64,000 bases of DNA, from positions 248,001 through 312,000 of the forward strand of contig JAPMOS010000025.1 of NCBI GenBank assembly GCA_027972325.1, read 5' to 3'. The number at the start of each line of letters is the position of its first letter. Position 1 is the stretch's first letter. A program made the translations under genes and the position numbers. The stretch is from Paratrimastix pyriformis (Eukaryota; Preaxostyla; Paratrimastigidae). Shown one piece after another: positions 30,801-42,981 of the stretch. The notes under the pieces were generated by a model, which was not told the origin of the DNA, ran no database searches, and saw only the letters and a list, made by a program, of their open reading frames with translations.

Positions 30801-33800
30801 ATGTCGCTTTCCCAGCGTCTGTGCCCTTTCTTCTCGAGACCTGTCGTCGAATGTTGTTCTAGGTCCACGGAGGACGTGGGAAGATCGCAAAAAGGTCGCC
30901 GAGAAGCCGTCTGCGGGCCACCCGCCAGCCAAGGCCTCGGTGCGTTTTGCGCCGCAAACGACCGAGATTGCACCAATGGAATTCGGTTCGTGTTTTTCCG
31001 TGAGTTGATTTGGCGATGTGCTCATGCAATTCCACCTTCAGGACCTTCTGAGTCAATGGAGCTCCCCAGCTCATCTGTCTTCGGAAAGCCGGAGACGATC
31101 ATGGACACTCCTGGGGAGGTGCATCCGCCCGAAGTATCGCACGCCGCCACCGTCGCAGGTCCGCCGTTTCCCAAAGTTCCTTCTGTCCGCATGAAGCGCC
31201 ATCTCCCCTGGGCAGAGTCGGCGAGCGCCCGCCGTTCACGGCCCCTGAGCGCGCCCCGTCGGCCGGGCCTCGTGGCCCCCGGGGCGACGCCTCCGCCTGC
31301 CAAACCAGCTGCCGCCGTCGCATCGACCACCGCCGCGCCCACCGCCCAGTGGAGCGCTCAAACGACCATGGTCTGTCCTCCCGGCCCGCACCCATGGCAC
31401 GCCCTCCTCCTCACCCTTCTGCTTCTGCCACTTCCCTGATTAGCTCCTCGACGCCATCCAGCGCGAAAACGCCGCCGCTTTATCGCGCCACCAACAGCGG
31501 CTGAAGGATCACAAGGAATCCCCGCCCCATGTCTCCCCGCGGCGCGTCATGCCCCACCAGACCCCGCCCCACCACTCGTCCCCGGCTCCGGCTCCGGCTC
31601 CGGCCGCCCTGGCCCCCGCACTGTCCCCGTCCAAACAAGGCGCTCCCGCCGCCAAGGCCGCGGCTGCGGCGGCACCGGCTGGGGAGCTGCCACGGACCAC
31701 CGAGAATGTGGGCGAGTTCTTGTCCCTGGGGGAGGCCCTCCCGGAGGGGGGCTTCCAACCCAATGATGAGATGTTCCCCCAGGGCCCCGCGGCCGAGGAC
31801 GAAGGCTACGGGGACGACTTCGAGGTGGACCAGGACCAGGACCAGGGCGAGGGGCTGGCCCCCGGGGACGAGACCCCTCCGGCCACTCCGCCCCCGGGCG
31901 ATAGCCACGGGCCCCAGGGGCTTCTTCCCTCTGTCCACGAGGCTGCCCTGCCCCAGCCCCAGCCAACCCACCCTCAGCAGCCGCCACACGGCTCGGCGGC
32001 ATCGGTGCCCGGGGCCGGGGTGACCGCCGGGCGGCTGGCCCCGAGCGACTTCAACGCGACCGTCCATCTGACCCACCTGTCCCGGCTCCTGGAGCCGACC
32101 GGCGACTCCACCCCCGGTGGGAGCCACACCGGGGCCACGGGGGGCAAGCTCAGCCAGACCATGGCCACGGGCCCCACCGGGGGCAGCAGCACCGGGGGTC
32201 TGAGCCGCAGCATGGCCGTCGAGGGCCGCAAGTCCTTCATGGGGGTCTGGCTGGACAGCCACGAGATCGCCCTCCTGCGGCAGTCCCTCCAGGCCGGCCA
32301 CCACGTCAAGGAGACGGCCACCACCCCCTTCGATGGTCTGCTGCGCCCTTTCGGCGGGTGAGAATTTTTTTTTTGGTCCCATAAATTTTCCGACGGTGTC
32401 AACTGGTGACGAGGCCGGAGGCTGTGTGCGGAAGGTGCTTTCATATTGTTGTTGAAAAGGCTCGCCGACTTTGGCCTGCCTGATTATGTCAGGGAGGTGC
32501 GTGTCGGCTAGCCCAAAGGACAACAAGAGAACAATCGCTCAGTTCCGCTATGCGGATCTCAAGGCACGCCTCTGAGAGCTTCGCACGAAGTAATTGACAC
32601 ATTCTTCCTTTCATCTTCGTATGTGCTTTTGAAGTGCTCCTGTTCGAGGAGGGCATGGACCAGTTTCAACTTGCCCTCGACCATAATAAACCCATCGCAT
32701 TAACGCAATTGTGAGTTTTTGCGATCACAACATTCTTCGTGCAATAATTGACTAAAAGCAGTGCGCCCAGACCAAAAGTTGGCCCTGTAGGCTCCCTCGT
32801 TGAAATGATCCAAAGACAGGCTTTTCCCGGCACGGTGGTGTGACCTTCCTGCCCCGTGCCCTTCTTCCCATCCCCGGCAGCGACGCCCCTGCCCCCGATC
32901 CCCTCGACCCCGCCTGGCTCGTCGGCATCGGGCCGCCGCCCCCGCTCGTCGCCCTCGACCCCGACCCTCCCCAGGGCCGCCCCAGGGGCCGCCCAACCGC
33001 CCGTCCCCGAGGCGGCCGCCCAACCTCCCCCCCCAGGTCCGGCCCGACCAGCACCCCGCCTCCCCCTCCCCGGCAGTGGGGTCCCCTCTTCTGCTGTCGG
33101 CTTCATCAGCCTCCCATCCCGTTGCTCTTGTCTTGCTGTGTGGGCAGCGCCTGACCGCGACCACGAGTCGGCCTCGCGACCCCCGGTGGCCCTGCGGCCG
33201 CCCAGCAGCAGCCACGCCCGGCCCTCGCTGCTGCAGCCGACCGTGGCGGGGGCGGCCTCCTCCGCCCCGATGGGACCCCCCGCCGAGGGCCCCCGGAGCC
33301 TCAGCGTCCCCAGGCGGCTGCCCCTGCCCTCCGATACCCCGGCCTCCCAGCCCCAGGCCGGTGGTGCCGCGGGGGCGGCGAGCGGGGTGGCGGGCGGCCC
33401 CTCGGTGGGCCAGCGGACGCGGGCCGAGGTGGAGATGGAGCTGCTCCGCCTCGCCTCGGGCAGCCGCAAGGGCGCCCGGCCCCCCAGCCAGCAGGCGGCC
33501 CCGCCCCTGGGGCCTCCCCTCCCCCTCCACCCACCCTCCGAGCCTGCGGGCACCGGGGTCGCGCCTGGGCTCGGGCTGCCGCCCCGCCAGTCGGCCTCCC
33601 GGGGTGCCTCCCGGGGCGCCTCGCGGCTCATCTTCGACCCCTTCGCCGCCCAGGGGGCCCCTTCGCCGGCCCTCCAGGCCGAGTCGTCCTTCGTGGCGCC
33701 CCCCGTGGCGCCCAGCCCCCGGCCGCCCCTCAGCCCCACCAACGAGCCAGCACATCGCCCCAGCCCCCAGCCGCAGCCCTTCCCCATCGAGGACCGCCGC

Positions 33801-36800
33801 CACCTGCCGCTCGCCCCGACATCGGCTGCTGCTGCCCCTCCGCCGCCGACCGCCGGGGCCTCGGGCCCGCTGGCCGCCCTGACGGAGAAGCTGCGGCGCC
33901 TGTCGCCCCGCAAGCAGCGCCTCCTGCTGCAGCTGCTGGACCGCATCGAGGAGTCCGCCGGCACCGGTGAGGAGGTCGACCTGCCCCCGGGCCTCTTCAA
34001 CCACCACGACGCCGCTCCCGCCCACGCGGCGTCGCCCTCCCCTCGACCCTCGCCCGCCCCCGCACCGTCCCCTCCTGCGCCCGGCAGAGGCAGCAGCACG
34101 ATCGCTGCGGCACCGCACCCCCAGCCGGCCCCCCCCGTCCAACCACGGCCGAGCCCCTCCCCGGCCCCCTCCCCCACCCCCTCTCCCGCCGCCACCGCCG
34201 TCCCGCCGCCCGCCGCCTGCGGATCCGTCCTGCCCGGGCCTGGCCTCCCCAGCGATGCCTTCCTGCCCGCGGGCTGTGCGCCCCTGGCGATGCCGCCCAC
34301 CGAGCGGCCCTACCAGGGCCCGGGCGGCTGGCAGTTCCTGCTGCGGGTGCTGACGAACTGGGGCCACGCCACCTGGGCCGGCCTCACCGAGGTGGCCATT
34401 CACGACGCCCAGGGCCGCCGGCTGGTGGTGGCCCCGGGCCATCTGGCCGTCCGGCCGCCGGCCGCCGCCCTGGCCGAGTGCCCCCTGCCCGCCGCCACCC
34501 GGGGACAGCCCCACCCCGAGTGGATCACCCCTGCGGCCGGGGCGGGCTGGGCCCCGGAGGCCGTGGGGCGCGCCCCCTCGGACAACGCCCCGGGGGACGG
34601 GCCGGGGGGTGCCTGGGAGCAGGTGGCCCAGACGCTGCCCCGGCTGGTCAACGGGAAGACCCGCACCACCACCGAGCGGAACATGTGGCGCGTGCCCGTC
34701 CACGGGGCGGCCACCAGGGGCTCCCTGCAGCCGGCCCCGCGGGCCCCCGGGCTGGCCGAGGTGCTGCTGACCGTGCCGTACTACGTGCCCGCACGGGGGG
34801 GCGAGGGCTGGGTCCTCAACGGTCCGCCCGCGTCGGTGCGGCTGTACAACTTCAACAAGAACCTCCAGGTCGGGCGCCACCCCTTTCCTCACCCCCTCCT
34901 CTGCCTCCGCCTTTGCCTCCAGTCCAGGGGGGACGACGGGTGCTCACCCCTTCCGATCCCCCGGGGGTGGCACCTGCGGGCCACAGGAGAGCACTCGGGG
35001 CGTCCGCTGGGCGGAGCTCTTCTTCCTGCCCGACCCGGCCCGGTCCCCTGCCGCTCCGCTGCCCGTCCTCGCGTCCTCGCTGCCCACCGGCCGCGGCACC
35101 CACACCCCGGCGGCGCCCCCGCTGCTGATGTGGCGCGGCGAGGTGGAGCGGGCCCTGGGGAATGTGGTCTTCGACATCCACACCGACATCACCCTGCTCC
35201 CGCCCGCCCTGACGGGACCCCTGCCGGCCGCCCCGGGGGTGGGTCCCGATGTGCGCCTGGTGGATGCGCCCCTGGTGGATGCCTCCCTGGAGGAGGAAAT
35301 GCCAACCCCGGAATCCGAGGCCGGCAGCCCCCTTGCCGAGGCGGCCGCGCCCAGCTCCTCGCACGAGGAGGAGTCGCGGCAGCCACAGCCGCCGCCCGCC
35401 ACCATCCGCCTCCGTGAGGACATCCAGGACCAACAGGGGCCACACGTTGAGGGTCCGTGCGGGCAGAGGGGCCGGCAGTATGCGGGGGCCCTGGGGCCAG
35501 TTCGCTGGGCAGGTTCCGAACGAGGCGATGATGATGGTAATGATGGGGGTTCATTGGGGTTGGGGGTTGGTTTGCTCCGCGTGGGCAGAGGGCGAGTGGC
35601 GCGGCACCAGCCCTGCCCCGCCGCTGGACGATGAACCCGCCCGCCATCCCGAGGCGCCCGCCTCGTCCCCTGCACCCCTGCGGCCAGCCCCGCCGCTGCG
35701 GCCCCCGCCAGCAACCACGGCACACGCACCACCCCTCCGCCCGGGGCGCACCACCCTCAGGGCCAGGGTCACGCCTCGGACTCGCTGGCCGAGCTGGACG
35801 ATGCCCTCATGGGGCAGCTCGTCAGGCGGCCCGCCCTGCCCCCGCCCTGCCCCCGCCCCTACCCCCGCCCCTGGCCCTGCAGCCCCCGGCCCGGCCCCCG
35901 TCATGGGACCCCCGCGGGGGAACACGCCCACCCGGCGGGCCCCGTCCACCGAGCGGCATCACCCGGCCGACGAGGAGCCTGCGGGGTCGGCATGCACTCC
36001 GTTCCCTGCCTCCGCTGGCCCCCTCTCTTCGCCCAGCTCATGCTCAGGAGTTGACCCTCTGCCTCTGCCTCTGCCTCTGCCTCTGCCTTCCTTTGCCCAT
36101 GTCCTGGCAGCGCCATCCCTGAGCTGCCCCGGTGCGAGGGGCTGGTCTTCAAGCTGCTCTCCAACTGGGGCGACGCCACGGTCCGCAGCCGCAGCCGCAG
36201 CCCCCTTGGCGCCCTTGTGCCGCCACCACCCCGCCTCAGGGAGCACCGCCGCCATGGCCCCAGCTCTCGAACCATCGCCCCCCCAATATTCATCATCTCG
36301 ACTGCCGTGATGTGGGGGATGTCGGCATGCAGTTCATTGGGCTGTGTGGGATCGAGGTCTTCGACGAGCAGGGCTCCCTGGTTGCCCTGCCAGACCCCGC
36401 CCAGGTCCACCCCACCTCCCTCCCTCCCTCCCCCCAGCCACACTGTGCCTACGTTGCCAGCGCCCCCCATCAATTGTGTCTCACCGTGACGCTCACGAAT
36501 ATCATTGGCCCGGTCCCCCCACCCACCCACCCACCCCCACCCCACCCCCGGCCAGGTGAGCTGCAACGCCCCCTCGGCCCTTGCGGCTGCTGCCCTGCAG
36601 CGCGCCCCCGATGGCCCCACGCCCCCGACGACACCCCACGACGAGCGGGCCGTGCCCAGGGAGGACCCCCACGCCATCCTCAACGCCAGCCTGATCGCCG
36701 TCCCCCAGCAACCAGTCAACCTCTTCGACGGGGTCAACATGACATGCGACGAGGCCTGCTCCACTCCCACCCCCACTCCCTCCCCCCCGCCCCAACTGAC

Positions 36801-39800
36801 CACCCCCCGTCCAAGCGCCTTGTGTTTGACGGATTGTCTGTGGCGATGCTTGTGCCTCGGTCTGACTGTCTGTTCCGTGCTTCCGCTCCTGTGCGGTGGG
36901 GTTATAGACACACATGTGGTGTGCCCCCTACCGGATCGGGGCCGACGTGCGGGTGACGGTCCGCTTCGGGCGGCCCGTGACGGTGGCCCTCATTCGCATC
37001 TGGGTCCGTTCCCGCCCCGCCCCCGCTGCCCACCCCACCCTGCAGTGCAGTCGTTCCCAGTGGCCCCCAGTGGTGGCGCACGCGGACTCACTGCCCGTTC
37101 CCCCTCGGGGGGGTGGGCGTCGCCACAGAACTACAACAAGAACCGGATCCGCTCCTGCCTGGGGGTCCGTCAGCTCGAGATCGGGCCCCTGGCAGCCCCG
37201 GGGTCGCCGGCCGGGCGGCCCTTCTTCCGGGGCGAGATCAGGCAGGCACCCGGGACCCTCGCCTTGTACGAGCAGTCGGCTGAGGTCCGCGTCCCACACC
37301 CGTCCCCCGTCCCGCACCCCACCATCACATCCCCACCCAACGTCTCTCGGTCACCTCCTCATGGACCCATCTTGCGGGGGGACTGACCGCGGTGATGACG
37401 TGTGGGGCGGGGGCAGGCGATTCTCTTCACCACCCGACCGGCCGTGCTGGCGGCCCTTGAGGCGACCCTCGCCTCCCTCGCCAGCGGGGTCGCCGCCGCC
37501 GCCGGGCGCCACCAGGGCGGCGCATCGCCACCAGGGGACACGGCAGCCACACAGGGCGCAACGCCCGGTCCGCACACGCACACGCACTGCCTGCCCGCTT
37601 GGCAGCACGAGCCTGTCGCCAGACCACCGATCCTCATCCTCCCTCCTGCCCGTTGTCAGACCCTCGATCCTCATCCTTCTGTCTGCCGGCTTTGTTGCTA
37701 GCGGCGGACGGCGTGCCCAACTTCCTGCCGCCCCGCCCGCGGACCCAGCAGCGCCAGGCCGCCCCGGAGGCCGACGGGGGCGACGAGGCCGCGGCCCCCG
37801 CGAGCAGCATGCAACGGTTGGAGGCGACCCTGTCCGCCCTGGACGCCCAGATGGCCGCCGGGGCGGAGGGCGACGAGGAGGGCGGCGAGCTGGCCGGGTC
37901 GCGGGGCGGCGCTGAGCGGCGCACGTGGACCGCGATGCGACGCGCCCGGGTCCAGCAAGAGGCCGCACAGAAACACAGCCGCGAGGCGGCCATGGTCAGC
38001 CGTCCCGCCCGTCCCTCCTCGTCCCTTGGGACACGGGCGTGCGTGCGGGTGTCTGGGTCGGGTCGGACGTGCCTGCCGCCTCTCACTCTCCTCCTTGGGC
38101 TCTGTGCACGTGAACGGGGTGGGTGACCGTTGGTCCGACCAGCGCTTCCCGACTGCGACTGTGGTGGCGCTGCACTTCCTGTCCACCTGGGGCGACCCGT
38201 CCTTCATCGGCCTCACCGGTCCGCCCGCTCAGCCTGCCCACCTCCACCCCCCACTGCCCCGCCTTGACATCTGCTCCTCCATACACCTCCTCTCATCCCC
38301 TTTCCCCCCTCACTCCATCTCCAGGGCTGGAGCTTGTGGATGGGCAGGGTGCCACCATCCCGCTGACGGAGTCCCAGCTGGCCATCACGCCCAAGGACCT
38401 CTTCGGCCGCTCCCGCACCCTGGCAAAGTCCGCCCCGCATCCCTCCTCCTCCCTCCCTCCCTCCTCCCTCCCTCCCTCCCTCCCTCCCTCCCTCCTCCCT
38501 CCCTCCCTCCCTCCCTCCCTCCCTCCCCTCCCCTCCCTCCTCCCTCCCTCCCTCCCTCCCTCCCCTCCCTCCCTCCCTCCCTCCCTCCCTCCCTCCCTCC
38601 TGGCTTAACCGCCTCCCGGCCTCTGCTCGCCGCACACACACGCACTCGCTCACGCAGCCTTGTGACGGCGCCCTTCGAGACGATCGACGGCCATAAGATG
38701 TGGGTGGCCCCCTTCAACAAGGTCTGCATCCCCCTCGCGTCCCACACCCTTGGTCATCATCCACCCCTGCAGGACGAGTACACCAGCCTGACGGTGACCC
38801 TTGCCCAGCCGACCGTGCTGCGGGGGCTGCGCCTGTGGAACTACAACCGCTCCTGGGACGACACCTTCCGGGGGGCCCGCGATGTGGAGCTGCTCATCGA
38901 CCGGCGCCCACACGCGGCCTTCGTCGCCCGCAAGGTCGCCATCATCAGCATCATCAGCATCATCAGCATCACCATCAGCATCACAGGTGACGGGTGGGTG
39001 AAGTGGGGTGGGGTGGTCCGACCCTGTGGTCGGGGGAGCAGATGTATTGACTGCCTGGTCTCTCGGCTCGTGGGGCTTGTTGTGTTGGTGTCGGGCAGGC
39101 TCCCGGCCACACGGAGTTCCCCTTCGGGCAGTTCATCTCGCTGGGCACCCCGGCCGTCCCCCTGGCCGGCCCCCAGGCGCCCCCGCCACTGCTCCTGCCT
39201 GCCCCCGGCCAGAAACCCTCAAAGTCTGCAGCGTCCTTCATCCCCGCCCAACACGACCGCTCTCTCCCCCGGCGGTGCAGGCCGCTCCCGCTGCGTGTGC
39301 AGCAGGATTACGAGACGGTCGCCAACCCGTGCGGGTGCGTCTTCACCCTGGCCATCGCCACCACCTGGGGCGACCCATACTACGCCGGCCTCAACGGGAT
39401 CGCCTTCTACGATGCGGCCGGCGAGGAGATCCCATACCGCACCCGTCTGTGCCCCCGGGCGGGGGCTTGGAGCATGTGGGTGGAGAATGTGATGGGGCGG
39501 TGAGGGAGCCATGCCCATGCCCGTCCATATCCAATTTTCTCCCAGTGGACGGGGAGCCCTGCTGCGTGGCCAGCGCGCTGCCCCATGACGTCAACGACTC
39601 CGCCATGGGGATCACAGGCGACGTGCGGTCTGCTTCTCCCCTGCCACGCCATCTGGCCTCCCTTTTCTTCCGTCTTTGCCTCCCTGTTCTTGGCTCTCCT
39701 CATCTCGCCGTTCTTCGTGGTCCCCGCGCGGCGCGGCGCAGGCTCCCTGAGAATCTCATCGACGGGGTGAACAACACCTTCGACGACACCCACATGTTCC

Positions 39801-40162
39801 TGGCCCCATTCACCCCGGGGCAGATCAACTATGTATATATTGCCTTCGACCGGCCGCACCCCATCGGGTGTGTCCGCTTCTGGAACTACAGCAAGACCCC
39901 CGAGCGGGGCGTGGATGAGTTTGAGCTCTATGTCGATGATGTCCTCATCTACCGGGGTCACCTCCGCAAGGCCCCTGCCCTGGCCCAGCTTCAGCAGGAA
40001 GCCCGCAGACCCTTGGGGAAGGGTCGACCCGCCGCAGGGGTGGCACCCCTTGTGGGGAATATCCCCGATTTCAGCCAGTCCATCCTGTTCACCCAGGACC
40101 CGGCCCTGGTTGCCCGGGAGCGCGCCAGGATCTACTACTCGCTCGACGACCAGATGGTCTGA
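30801..40162 (+). CDS. KATNIP: Katanin-interacting protein KATNIP (KIAA0556 family, DUF4457 repeats)
   Basis: KATNIP binds katanin and microtubules at the ciliary base. ATG 30801 starts MSLSQR, spliced (GTCTG donor) to PRRTWEDRKKVAEKPSAGH and, over a GTTCG intron, to EFGPSESMELPSSSVFGKP. After Pro-rich linkers come at least four copies of the KATNIP signature. They are LLRVLTNWGHATWAGLTEVA (about 34335-34400), FKLLSNWGDAT with GLCGIEVFDEQG (about 36145-36380), FLSTWGDPSFIGLT with GLELVDGQG (about 38175-38350) and IATTWGDPYYAGLNGIAFYD (about 39355-39415). Between them lie RLYNFNKN, NYNKNRIRSCLGVRQLEIG and WNYNRSWDDTFRGARDVELL. The C-terminus FWNYSKTPERGVDEFELYVD closely resembles the human protein. 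It ends TGA 40160-40162. About 32340-32860 is unresolved: the N-terminal 0.5 kDa-per-exon region up to TGA 32359-32361 could instead be a separate gene. Confidence 0.83.
32337..32860 (+). other. AT-rich, unresolved interval inside the KATNIP span
   Basis: This stretch is much more AT-rich than either side. It has a T run (32367-32377) and an in-frame stop in one reading (TGA 32359-32361). A plausible exon is VLLFEEGMDQFQLALDHNKP (about 32632-32690), which would join the upstream exon in frame through a GTCTG donor at about 32337 and an AAG acceptor near 32630. Either KATNIP continues through AT-rich introns here, or one gene ends and another starts. Confidence 0.4.
38438..38602 (+). repeat. 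(CCCT)n tetranucleotide tract in a KATNIP intron
   Basis: About 160 bp of CCCT/CCTC repeats between the exon ending LAITPKDLFGRS and the exon encoding VTAPFETIDGHKMWVAPF. It acts as an extended pyrimidine tract on the sense strand. Confidence 0.85.
38939..38985 (+). repeat. (ATCATCAGC)n repeat
   Basis: Short ATC/AGC array directly following the exon encoding RRPHAAFVARK, near the next KATNIP intron boundary. Confidence 0.7.
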
Positions 40163-40489
40163 TCGACCGCGGTGCTTGGCGGCATGCTCATTGATTGTTA
40201 TTCGCTTCCAAAAAGGTCAAATTCATCGATAACGATCGCGTTATGAGCGAACCGCGCAACCAACCCAAACCACTCCTGCAGGATGGAGTCCGACCTGTGA
40301 CAGGTCCGTCGATCACCCGATCCTCCGATTGATTCTCTGTATTTTTTCCACACGGCTCCAGGCATCGTGGGCGATCCTCTCCAGTAAAAGGCACAATGCC
40401 GAGAATTCGTGAGATCGAGCAAAAAAATAGCTAATCGACGAAGATCTGTAGCCCGCGGGCGGGCCGCTCAGGCCTGAAAGTGAGGCGAG
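40163..40489. other. Intergenic region upstream of the zinc-finger gene
   Basis: About 330 bp, AT-richer than the flanks, after the KATNIP stop and before the proposed ATG of the C2H2-PHD-SET gene. I see no coding or RNA gene. It presumably holds the promoter of the downstream gene. Confidence 0.5.
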
Positions 40490-42769
40490 ATGGACGAAGA
40501 CATTTTGGTGAGAAGTGAAACGAACGTTTCGGGCGCCTGACAGAATGGGTCTGCTGGGCCAACGGCTCTTTTGGCTACGAATGCAGGCAGCTTCGCATCG
40601 CCGGCATGGCCAAAGAGCGCCCCTACTGCTGTACATATGAAGGGTGCGGCAAAGCATTCACCCAGGCGGGTGATCTTGCCAGGCATCTCCGGACCCACAC
40701 TGGGGAGCGCCCCTATCGCTGTACATATGAAGGGTGCGGCAAAGCATTCACCTTGGCGGGTAATCTTGCCACGCATCTCCGGACCCACACTGGGGAGCGC
40801 CCCTATCGCTGTACATATGAAGGGTGCGGCAAAGCATTCACCTTGGCGGGTAATCTTGCCACGCATCTCCGGACCCACACTGGGGAGCGCCCCTATCGCT
40901 GTACATATGAAGGGTGCGGCAAAGCATTCACCCAGGCGGGTGATCTTGCCAGGCATCTCCGGACCCACACTGGGGAGCGCCCCTATCGCTGTACATATGA
41001 AGGGTGCGGCAAAGCATTCACCTTGGCGGGTGATCTTGCCAGGCATCTCCGTACCCACACTGGGGAGCGCCCCTATCGCTGCACATATGAAGGGTGCGGC
41101 AAAGCATTCACCCAGGCGGGCACCCTTGCCGGACATCGTCGTGCAATTCACGGTGCCGTGGGACCTCTGCCTCCCCCGAGTTTCACTGGCCCGTCGGCTG
41201 GTCGCCGGGGGATGCATCACAACGAGCCCTCTCAATCAGTCCGCATATTGCCACCGTGTGGTTTTTGCGGACTCAACGCGTGGACAAACGACGGTCTGAC
41301 ATAATTCATTGGTCGCCCATGGCTTATCTGTTCGTTTGCAGGCGTGGAGTGTCACCCAGGAGATGGCGGGTGCGGCCGCTGGTACCACGGGACCTGTGTT
41401 GGAATCAACCCTGAGGACGCCGATGCCATTTGCGGCTTTGTATGCCCCGAGTGTCGCCTCCGCGGCGAAAACGACGAGCTCCGCCGAGTCGGGATCGCCC
41501 CCCTGGGGTCGCTGCAGACGGAAGGCCGCAAGTCCAACTCGGATCGGTCAAGTCTGCCAAAAAAACCGCCGTATGCAGCGCACACCCTCCCTCGTAGTCT
41601 CGGTGCGAGTCCCGGGACGGAAGGGTGACGAGGCCCACTATCGCATCTACCCGGATCTATCCACCATCCCCGGGGCGGGGATCGGTCTGTTCATCGAAGG
41701 TAGGGCGCGCAAGGGCGACGTGATCTGTTTCTGGTCTGCCCACTTCTCCTTCCATGGAAAGATGGACTGACGGTATCCTTGCCGGGCCCAGGTCGGGTGT
41801 TGAGCTGAACATGAAAGAGGCCAAGTGCTGCCCTTCACAGTACCTCATCCGTCGGTCTGCCCATTCTCCCTTGTGTCGTTGTTGTCACTCACTCAAACCG
41901 TGCTCAGACAAGACGGGATCTACATCGACGCGTCCTGCTCGCACAGCCTGGGGCAGTTCATGAACCACAGCGACTGCCCCAACGTCGAACTCCTGGACGC
42001 CACCGACACCGACGGGGCACACATCATCGCCTGCATGTCCGCCGCCAGCCGAGGAGTTCTCGATTTCATCGTCTCTCCTCCCCCATACACTCACGCGCTA
42101 CTCGGCCCGACCACACAAGGGCGAAGATTGCTCTAGCCGACTGCGAGCTTTTCTGCTTCTACCCTTCGCTTTCGCCTGAGCCCGGCCCTTGCACCCACGA
42201 CCCGACCCGACCGGGCCGGTGGGTGCCCCCGTGGCGTGGGCTGCGTCCGTGCCCCTGCGGCCTGCACGAACTGACGGCATGGCACAACGACCATCCAGTT
42301 ATGCCCGTCCCTGACTTGGTCTGGGCTGCTAACCCCCCTTCCGGTTTTCTGATTGACGCGGGCGCGGGCGTGCTCTTCCCCCATCCAGGTCATCACCCGG
42401 GTCCCGGACATCTTGGCGATGGGCCTGACCTCGGCCACCAGCATGGAGGCTCTCACTGCCGCCACCTACACCACCCTGCCCACAGCAACAAGCACGACGG
42501 CCTCCGAGGTCGATGCCAGCGCCGTCACCGCCAGCGCCGCCACCGCCACAACCACCAACGCTGTCACCACCGGCGAGCCTTCCAAGCCCTCGCCTGCTGT
42601 CAGTGTCCCTCTGGCCTGCTCCACCAACTGCCTACCGCCGCTCGATCCTGACGTTCCACCCAGTCTGCCCTCCCCTCCGCCCCTGGTGACTCGTCGGCTT
42701 TCGACAGCTGAGGGCACCACAGCTATAACCCCAGATTCCGTCCCCCGTCCGCCACTCAACGAGCAATGA
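40490..42769 (+). CDS. C2H2 zinc finger - PHD - SET protein (putative lysine methyltransferase)
   Basis: Six C2H2 fingers (about 40615-41145), nearly identical 30-residue units of the form [18 protein letters not shown], are followed by half a PHD finger ([15 protein letters not shown]). A GTCTG intron (about 41295-41340) joins it in frame to [20 protein letters not shown] and FVCPECR, completing a zinc-binding PHD. A SET domain follows: [18 protein letters not shown], then [17 protein letters not shown] (the NHS..PN motif), then, across a GTCCG intron, [16 protein letters not shown] Thr/Ala-rich tail ends at TGA 42767-42769. DNA-binding fingers joined to a histone reader and writer suggest a sequence-targeted chromatin regulator. 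The start at 40490 (MDEDIL, then an intron) is tentative; ATG 40606 is the alternative. Confidence 0.78.
40613..41152 (+). repeat. Six 90-bp tandem repeats encoding C2H2 fingers
   Basis: Units of 90 bp are almost identical at the DNA level. Differences cluster at a few positions, such as TQAGDLAR versus TLAGNLAT and synonymous cgg/cgt. This implies recent duplication or gene conversion. The variable residues fall in the DNA-contacting helix. Confidence 0.9.
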
Positions 42770-42809
42770 GCCACACCCAATCGTTGGACGAGGGCTCGGC
42801 CCCACGTAA

Positions 42810-42859
<50 letters not shown>

Positions 42860-42981
42860 ACAAACGTGCCCAATGTACAGACAATTCTCGTTTTGTGATG
42901 AGGGAAAAAACGCGTCTGGGATTCACAAAATTCGCAAAGAGGAGGTGCGGTCATCCACACGAGGGTGGAGTCCTCGCCCCC
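42770..42981. repeat. Intergenic poly-C and CA tract
   Basis: Between the SET gene stop and the convergent NPL4 stop. It contains about 35 C (about 42811-42845) followed by (CA)n (about 42846-42862). Confidence 0.8.

Noticed and set aside
31480-32526. Minus-strand frame opposite the KATNIP 5' part, with a protein-like start (LADTHLPDIIRQAKVGEPFQ)
   Set aside because: The plus strand has spliceable exons with GTCYG donors and the expected order; the antisense frame has no recognised domain. It remains a weak alternative near 32360-32526.
38438-38602. Leu-Pro-Pro-Ser-rich coding segment in KATNIP
   Set aside because: It is a CCCT tract between two exons that match the family; better explained as intron.
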